Positions 57,214-64,000 of a stretch of 64,000 bases of DNA are shown here, piece after piece. The DNA lies in contig CANTFL010000221.1 of the NCBI GenBank assembly GCA_947650285.1, forward strand, positions 328,009 through 392,008. Reading direction: 5' to 3'. The stretch comes from Hyaloperonospora brassicae (Eukaryota; Oomycota; Peronosporomycetes; Peronosporales; Peronosporaceae). The notes beneath the pieces were generated by a model. It saw only the letters and a list, made by a program, of their open reading frames with translations. It was not told the DNA's origin and made no database searches. The translations under genes and the position numbers were made by a program. The first letter of the stretch is position 1; every line of letters starts with the position of its first letter.

Positions 57214-58200
57214 GCCATTAATTTTTTAACGAAGGACAACGTAAGCCTTCCAGTAGGGCGTATACATCTCCCGATGATCTGTAAAGAGTGAAATTGCCGA
57301 CTTTTACCAATAAGTACGAAGTCACAGGTTGGAGGGACAATTGCTGCTGATATTAGGCAGTCTTCAAAATAGGAGTGTGAGTGGATGGAGGTATTCAGCT
57401 AGGCGAGAGCCACAACTGGGCCTGAATGGGCAAGAATGCGAAGGGAATCGGCTCGACGTACAATAAAATTCGCGCCGACAATCTTATCTACTGCTGTGTT
57501 GTTATGTATAGACTGGAGTGCCAAAGCTCTGACTAACTACTATACTACAAATAGTGCCGTGACTCGGTGTATAAGAATGTGCTATTGTGTTAGTAGGTAC
57601 CAAACAATCAAGGAGCAATATGGAGATCGAACCGATAGCCGCAAGCGGCACGAACCCGGCGACAGCCGGAAGGATTACGCGTGCTGAGTCGATCTCGGCA
57701 AAATTGATCATTGCCCACGCTGATGCAAGGTTGGATTGAGCCATAAATTTCTACGACTTCTCAGAGAGTGACCAAAACAGTGCGGATGATGGGCACGCCG
57801 ATGACAACGATGATTTTGAATTCAAACATGAAGCGGAAAATTGTTCGCTCCATTTGGGACAAGTCAGCATCCCTCGCAGGGTTGATAGACGTCAAGCCGA
57901 CGAGCGCGACGAAGGAGAAGATGGTGGTCAAGGTGCGACCCCTGGTGAGCCTTACCCAATAGCTCGTAGTGCCACGATCAATGCCGAGACACCTCAGGCG
58001 AAATCGGGATCTGGGCCGACTCGTCGAGGAGATGAAGAAGGGTCGCTGGGCTCATCTGTTCAAGCCAAATGCAGCTTGCCAAAATACGTGGATTTATCTG
58101 AACAGTGATCTAATGCAACTTCCTAATAGCATGTCTCTAGAACAGCTAGCAGACAGCATGGTGTTAATTTTAGATAGAGAAGGGATATAAGTGCAAAATC
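57214..58200 (+). other. Possible degenerate retroelement leader/gag; unproven
   Basis: From the ATG near 57619 a short frame (EIEPIAASGTNPATAGRI) runs to a stop at about 57738. Further open plus-strand stretches follow at 57768-57962, 57854-58108 and 57969-58190, the last containing WAHLFKPNAACQNTW. The base composition resembles TE coding DNA, unlike the AT-rich DNA that follows. I cannot name a family. Confidence 0.3.
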
Positions 58201-61200
58201 GTGCCCACAGAACTGAGTTTATTGCAATTTAAGGTTTGCTTGGGCGGAAGCGAGTTGGTGAGGTGAAATTGTATGTTTTGTGAACGGTTTACAAATATTT
58301 AGTAGCAGGTGGCTACAAAGGTTAGTAAACATGTGAAATATGACAACCAAGGATCAATCTCAGTCTTCCGATTCGCTATATTGTTTGGCTTATCGCAGAA
58401 CTGGACATTTTTTGACACTTTCTGCCTAGGAATTAAAGTAGTTCCTAACTGTAGGCGGAAGACCTATGTTTTTGCTTATGCACTTTTAACCGACATGGTA
58501 TAGCTGTAATTTTAAAAATACTCGCAATATGGTAAAATTAACGCGGTGCATAGAAATTGGACGCCATAGTATATGAACATGCTCATTTGCACAAGAAAGG
58601 TATCACGCATGAGTGGCTGAGTCATTCAATCGGAATGTCCGATCCCCATCCGACGATAGTAGTTGTATTCTGCCTTTTTAATTTCCTCTGTGTTGGTTAT
58701 AGCGGGTATCGACAGCTCCTTTCTAAAGTCCGGAGGTGCGAGTTGCAAATGGTTAACTGTCGTAATCGATACTGTCGTTATTGACACTGCCGTAATGTTT
58801 TCACACTAAAAAGCCTTGTTACATTTAAAAGGCATGAATTTCGTCATTATTTCGATAATAATGAAACTTCTTGCCAAATAATAAATTCCTGAAGTGACCT
58901 TATTCGCACTTATTGTTTGGCATCCGCGATTATAATCTGAGGTCACATCCATTCTATCGATGATTTGTTGTTATTCTATGACAAAAAAGCTCTCATCGCT
59001 CGGTCTTGCCCTATATAAATATTGATGATATCATAATGGATCACACACTCTTTAACAGGCAACTCAGAGTTTTATTCCTACTTGTGGCATCGATATAACA
59101 ATTTTGTGCATGGAAAATGCAAGATTAAAAAATCGCTGTCTTTTTAATAGGTTAAACTACCATCATTTGCAAGTCTACGAAGATACGCTCTACTTTTTAT
59201 CTGTTTTTATGTCCTTACCTTCACGCGTTGTTCACGTGCAACACCAGTCTGGATGCCTCGCTCACCTCTTTCACATTCTTACGTAAACAGAACGAGCCCG
59301 TCGCCCAACACTGACATTAGTAAATGTCCAAATAAATATTCATGTACATTCATGAATAATATATAAAATATCACCTTGCTAAGAAATATCGATTAATGCC
59401 TGCTAATTTACTGTTAGAGGCCATTTTAACATCCTCAAATCGCGCGATTTATTATTTTTTGTGTGCAATAATTCTTTTGTATTTGTTACTTTGTTTAGAA
59501 TTCCAACAGTCTCTTCACCTTAAGTTAACTATAGACCAGAGCTCTGATATAGCCTGAACAATTAGGTATGAATATTATATTCGTGGTTTACCAGATCCGG
59601 ACATAGTAATACGTAGTAATTATCTCAATCGTGCTCTATAAAGTCAAAGCATGCATACATAACGACATCGCTAAGACTCGCAGTCACTTTAAAAGCTCAC
59701 ATCTCTCGACTAGCTTTCGTTTCTGTTCACAATACGCTTCATTCCGTTCATCTTTTAGCCCGATTCGACAATTCTTCACGAGAATAAGCCATATTTGCTT
59801 CCGTATCCATTCATGCATTTCCAACACTACTAAGACCTTTTAAAATAAGCGTCCTTTGGTATGCGGGTGGGAGTAAATGTTCGTGTAGAGGATCTTTTTA
59901 GCTGAGTGAGCTAGACAAAGACTTAATGCTCTACGAGCAACTTTTGCTCAGGGACCCCGGCTCAGAGAGTTTACAACTTTAGAAAGATTACGGTCCTAGC
60001 TTTAGTGAGCCAAATGACTTAAAAAATCACAGCTCAGAGTGCTCTAAGAGTAGCCGCCTTAACAAGGCGTTGATAGACTCTTCTACGATCACAAGAAGCC
60101 TCAGAGAGGCACGTTTCTTATCAGATCAAGATGTGCACTGAAGTTTGTTTATTTTTATCAAAAAGAACACCTCATAATAGCTGCATTATAAAGCCACTAA
60201 TATTTGAATAAATACCCCTCGCAAGATCTCGTATTCATCGGTTGGCATACATCATCCCGCAACAACTGATACGACGTTCTATTATCCAAATCAATGGGAT
60301 TTCATCCCTTAAGTGCATCAACCCTATTGTCAACCTATTGTCGACAGGTGTTTCGGTAATAGCGTCTAATACTCTATGCACAAAAGAATTGTAACAGAAT
60401 TTTGTGATGTTCTAGTCTCTTCCAGTTCCAATATCGCATTTTCCTTGTTGCGACAGCGTTTAACTAGTCCCAGAATACTTGTGCATTTGCCTTGTAACAG
60501 TATCGACATTAGAAATCGTTGTACAGGTGTGGAACTTGAGTTTTAAAGCGTGTTGCAAGGCAAATTATCTCATCTGTATATAACATCCATCTAGGTGTTT
60601 TCCCCTTTTCCTACTTCCAGTCGGTCCAGGACAGTACCCAAAGTAAAGGCTGGCACTGTTTTTAGTGACCACGAAAGGCTTGCCCTTGTATACTTCTGTA
60701 ATGAGCTTTTTCGTCTCTTTATTAGATACCCTATGAAAATCAATGATGGTGTAGGTGTGCTGCGAAGGTAAATTCGTGGTCCAAAGAGTGAATTTAAATG
60801 TTCTCAACTAACCTAGAGATCCTGCAGCAATCTACGGAAAGGTTCCCGGCATTTATTTTGTCAATTTTTCAGTTAAGTCCACTTTTTCGATTTCGTTGCA
60901 CGGTCCTTACATAACATTAGTGTAGCCGGTGGGTGTAAAAGGGCGACCTTAGTAACTAGCAATGATAAGTGACGTAAATAACAATTGACACAGAATCTCT
61001 TTAAACAAAAAAAGTGATGTATCCGTACGAAATCAGCATTCCTACTGTACACGTAATTTATGAATCAGCTTTCGAAATGTTTTTCGACTAGTCAAGGACC
61101 CCAAATTGCAATCACCAATCCAATATACACCGCCAATATCAGTCTTGGCAGAAAATGCCCTGTTGCATGTAGTTCTACGATATCGGGTATAAAACTGAGA

Positions 61201-61974
61201 CATAGCGAAGGTAGTTGATTGGCGTAGTTGTAAAATAGCGGCTTGATATAATTGATTTCTCATTTAAGGAGCGCCATACCATCTGCAATCTATTCCATCA
61301 CGTAAAATTTAGGAGAAAGAAGATATGTGAGGTGATACATTGGACCAGCATGATGATGCAAACAAGTAAAAAATGGTTTTAGTGGTCAGTGAAGCGTGTA
61401 TTAGTACGGATTTGCGCGATGTGAAGCATAAAGTTTGCTGCACCTCGAGCGGCACAGTTTGTAGAGGTTATGAAGGGAAGAGCTGATAAGTAATGCCGAC
61501 TAAGGTTGGGTCGCACCTGATACGAGCGAAATTAGTAACCTTCTTAAGCTACATATCCATAAAGAAAGAAATATAAGTTTATCATTTTAGGTCTTATCAA
61601 GTGCATATCTAATAAACCAAATTGAAATATTGCTAATAACTTGTCCAATGAGTATACTCAGCCTACAATACCGTGATGTTTAAATATTCGATTCTGTTCG
61701 ATTTCATTATTCTGTAATAGGTTATAGCATCGATGTTGATGCATTAACGTAAGGTCAATGTAACGAGAACAATTAAAATTAATGATATCAGGATATATCT
61801 TGTGTGAATTGTATTCGTGAATTAAGTCATGCGAACGGCACAACTGAACTCAAAGGAGTATGGTTCAAAACAAGATCATTTGACACGATGACGAAACAGC
61901 TCATTTCGTCTATTTTATTGGAGCTTTCATCCTGTTTCTCTGTAGTGACAATCCGATTACAAAATAATAAATTT

Positions 61975-61999
61975 AACTTACTTTACTTTACTTTACTTC
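61975..61999. repeat. (ACTTT)n microsatellite
   Basis: TTACTTTACTTTACTTTACTT: about four units of a 5-bp repeat. Confidence 0.85.
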
Positions 62000-62374
62000 A
62001 ATAGCTACAAAGTGTTTAACAATATGGCGTGGCACCTGTTTTGGATCACCATCTATTTGTTAGCTACCTTTTTAAATTGTTTTTTTATTTCAAAAATGTC
62101 GTTATACAAAAAAATCGACTTCTTTCGGTTGCCATAGATGCGTTATGTCGTTTGAGATCCGTAATCGCGAAAGGTTATTTAAAAATGTACTGTCTTGTAA
62201 AGGATGACGAATCATATCAACCTTTTTGAGTTCTTTTGTAAATAGATAACAGTCATAAATTTGCATATAATGTCTCAAGGAGGCACATAGAGGTAACATC
62301 AACAATTTTTATATTCGTGTGCAATCTTTTTAATCGCTTAATCGCCGCATGCATATTGAATAAAAATGGAGGTT

Positions 62375-62377
<3 letters not shown>

Positions 62378-62413
<36 letters not shown>
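62378..62413. repeat. (AT)n microsatellite
   Basis: About 18 AT dinucleotides in an uninterrupted run. Confidence 0.95.
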
Positions 62414-62416
<3 letters not shown>

Positions 62417-62820
62417 GAGCAAATCTATATACGATTGGTCTCTTCCACTGATTACAGCCATCGCTTACAAAATAATCTAATCTGCTTTTGCGAAGTGCGA
62501 CACGGCCAACATATGATTTCTGAACAAGTAACATATACAGTGATAGAAGGTGGTGACTGCGTAAGATGCTTTACAAACTCGTATCTGCAGTTAATTAGCG
62601 AAGAATACGGTTCTTTGTCAGCGCATGGGATACCTTCGACGCTGTCGATTATCATGACTGGAATCAAATGTGTCGTTCTTACCGACCCGTAGGAATATTT
62701 TTACCTCTATTAATGTACTGACATGTTTTTCAATCTTTAAATATCTATGAAGCACCTAATCCGTGTTTCCTTACATCCTAATTTCGATCGCTTTGATGCC
62801 GTGTGCAAAGTTGTGCGGTT

Positions 62821-62941
62821 GGCGACACAAAACTGTTACAATAATATAGGGAGATCTAATTGGGCTGAATGGAAAATCATTGCGACACAAAAGAGGTATA
62901 GTAATATGGGGAGATCTAAATGGGCTGAATGTGCTATTATT
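62821..62941 (+). repeat. 60-bp tandem duplication
   Basis: GCGACACAAAA...GGGAGATCTAA.TGGGCTGAAT occurs at 62822 and again at 62882. The duplicated unit stays in frame in a 79-codon ORF (20-residue repeat, GRSNWAEW / GRSKWAEC), but the ORF has no other support. Confidence 0.8.
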
Positions 62942-64000
62942 TATATGCCATGCATTTTCATCGTACCGACAAGAAAACGATTATAAGAGACTCTAGTGGC
63001 CTAAATTAGACATGCAATATAATAATGATACAAAGAATGCAGATAATGTGTGCCTCTTTTTATTATCCTATCAAATTTAATGTTTTCGTTTGTTTATTGA
63101 CTAAAGCATTGCGTCAAGAATAGGAGTCGACGCAAATTATTATCCAAATTGATTAGTCGAGGCGTAATATATGAAGCCGCGACTCACATTCATGTGAAAT
63201 GGTCATATGCCAAAGATATTGTGGCCTTTATATACGATATATCTACTTTGATACAGGCAATCCGCTTTTGTAACGAATAAAAATTATAGCTAACAATGCA
63301 AAAAAAGTAAAGATAGAAACGATAAAATGCTGCACACAGGCATCTACCGTTTAAGTTGTTTAATATGACCAAATCATGTAAAACTCATTTTTTCTTTGTT
63401 TAAAAATAAGGGTTTTGCATCCTTTCTCTCAGCCGTGTATAAATATATATAAACGCAAAGTTTGGCATTAAAAAATGTATAATAAATAATAAACATTTAC
63501 AATGCAAATCTAGCGAATTCTTACAACTCATATATATAAAATATGAATGACTTAGCCTCATTGTTGCTACAAATATATTCATGCGAATGGAGATCACACC
63601 GAAAGAACAAATAATTTTTGATCTTACGCTTTCGCACCTCTTTCGGCACTCCATTTTGATCGCTTAAATATAATTTTATAATGGCTGACCGTTTCTATCA
63701 CATGCCTGTATATGACTGAATATCTGTACTTCATTGAGTGCAATAAAGACTTCAAACTTTATTCATAGCTTGTGTATTGTAATTAGGTCATCAAATAAAT
63801 TAAGTGGTTGTATATACTAATATTATTCTGTTGAATATAATTTGATATAAATCCCTCATGGGCATATATCTACCATACATGATCGTGCTTGAATCCCACT
63901 ATATATCTTTAACGAAGCATAAGTTCTTACTCATCTGAATTACGCTACAAAAAGGATGCGTCATAATTTTACGCGTAAAAATATGTACAAAAGCGTGGAA

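Larger units (their letters stand above)
58201..64000. other. AT-rich region with no supported gene
   Basis: Visibly richer in A and T than the rest of the window, with only short ORFs on both strands, none with a recognisable domain, signal peptide or promoter match. It holds simple repeats listed separately. Confidence 0.55.

Noticed and set aside
1..64000. CRISPR arrays, rRNA and tRNA genes
   Set aside because: No spaced identical repeats of CRISPR type and no recognisable rRNA segments. I saw no convincing tRNA cloverleaf, though a tRNAscan run would be needed to exclude one.

Overview
This window reads as nuclear DNA of an oomycete, most likely a plant-pathogenic downy mildew or Phytophthora relative. 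It holds two small secreted proteins built like RXLR-EER effectors, each preceded by a GCTTCATTTCC-type oomycete core promoter. The rest is a dense field of eukaryotic transposable elements. There are no bacterial features, and I found no CRISPR array, rRNA or tRNA gene. The genus cannot be fixed from sequence alone.

Layout. An old inverted duplication organises the left two thirds. The left arm (about 1-7492, resuming about 21218-21605) is the reverse complement of the right arm (about 31390-44560). Each arm carries one effector paralogue: 2179-2631 on the minus strand and 34353-34703 on the plus strand. The arms have since been broken by insertions found in only one arm each. The left arm has a solo LTR (311-701), a Mutator-like element with a 9-bp target duplication (5136-7451), and a large nested insertion (about 7493-21217). 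The right arm has a 8.0-kb chromovirus (35314-43297, minus strand).

The nested insertion is a pogo/Tigger-type transposase pseudogene (about 20700 down to 7664). It is split by a MULE-like element (7882-19323), which is itself split by a Ty3/gypsy chromovirus (8506-16247, plus strand) and a solo LTR (16679-17116). Between the arms lie gypsy relics (21630-24260), a mostly unrecognised stretch (24260-28590) and a short MULE-like derivative (28591-30145). To the right is a third chromovirus (47983-55992, plus strand), then minisatellites and AT-rich DNA with no convincing gene to 64000.

Genes. The only plausibly functional host genes I can support are the two effector candidates. The three chromoviruses share one plan: gag (CCHC knuckle), protease, RT (YFDD), RNase H, integrase, GPY/F module, chromodomain, then an extra open reading frame on the opposite strand before the 3' LTR. 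In the 35.3-43.3 kb copy that antisense ORF is open for 343 codons. All three copies carry disabling lesions, and the 35.3-43.3 kb copy is the best preserved.

The most notable observations are the conserved antisense gene of the chromoviruses, the effector pair that has lost opposite arginines of the RXLR motif, the LTR module shared by divergent LTR families, and non-LTR-retrotransposon segments carried inside two unrelated MULE-like elements.
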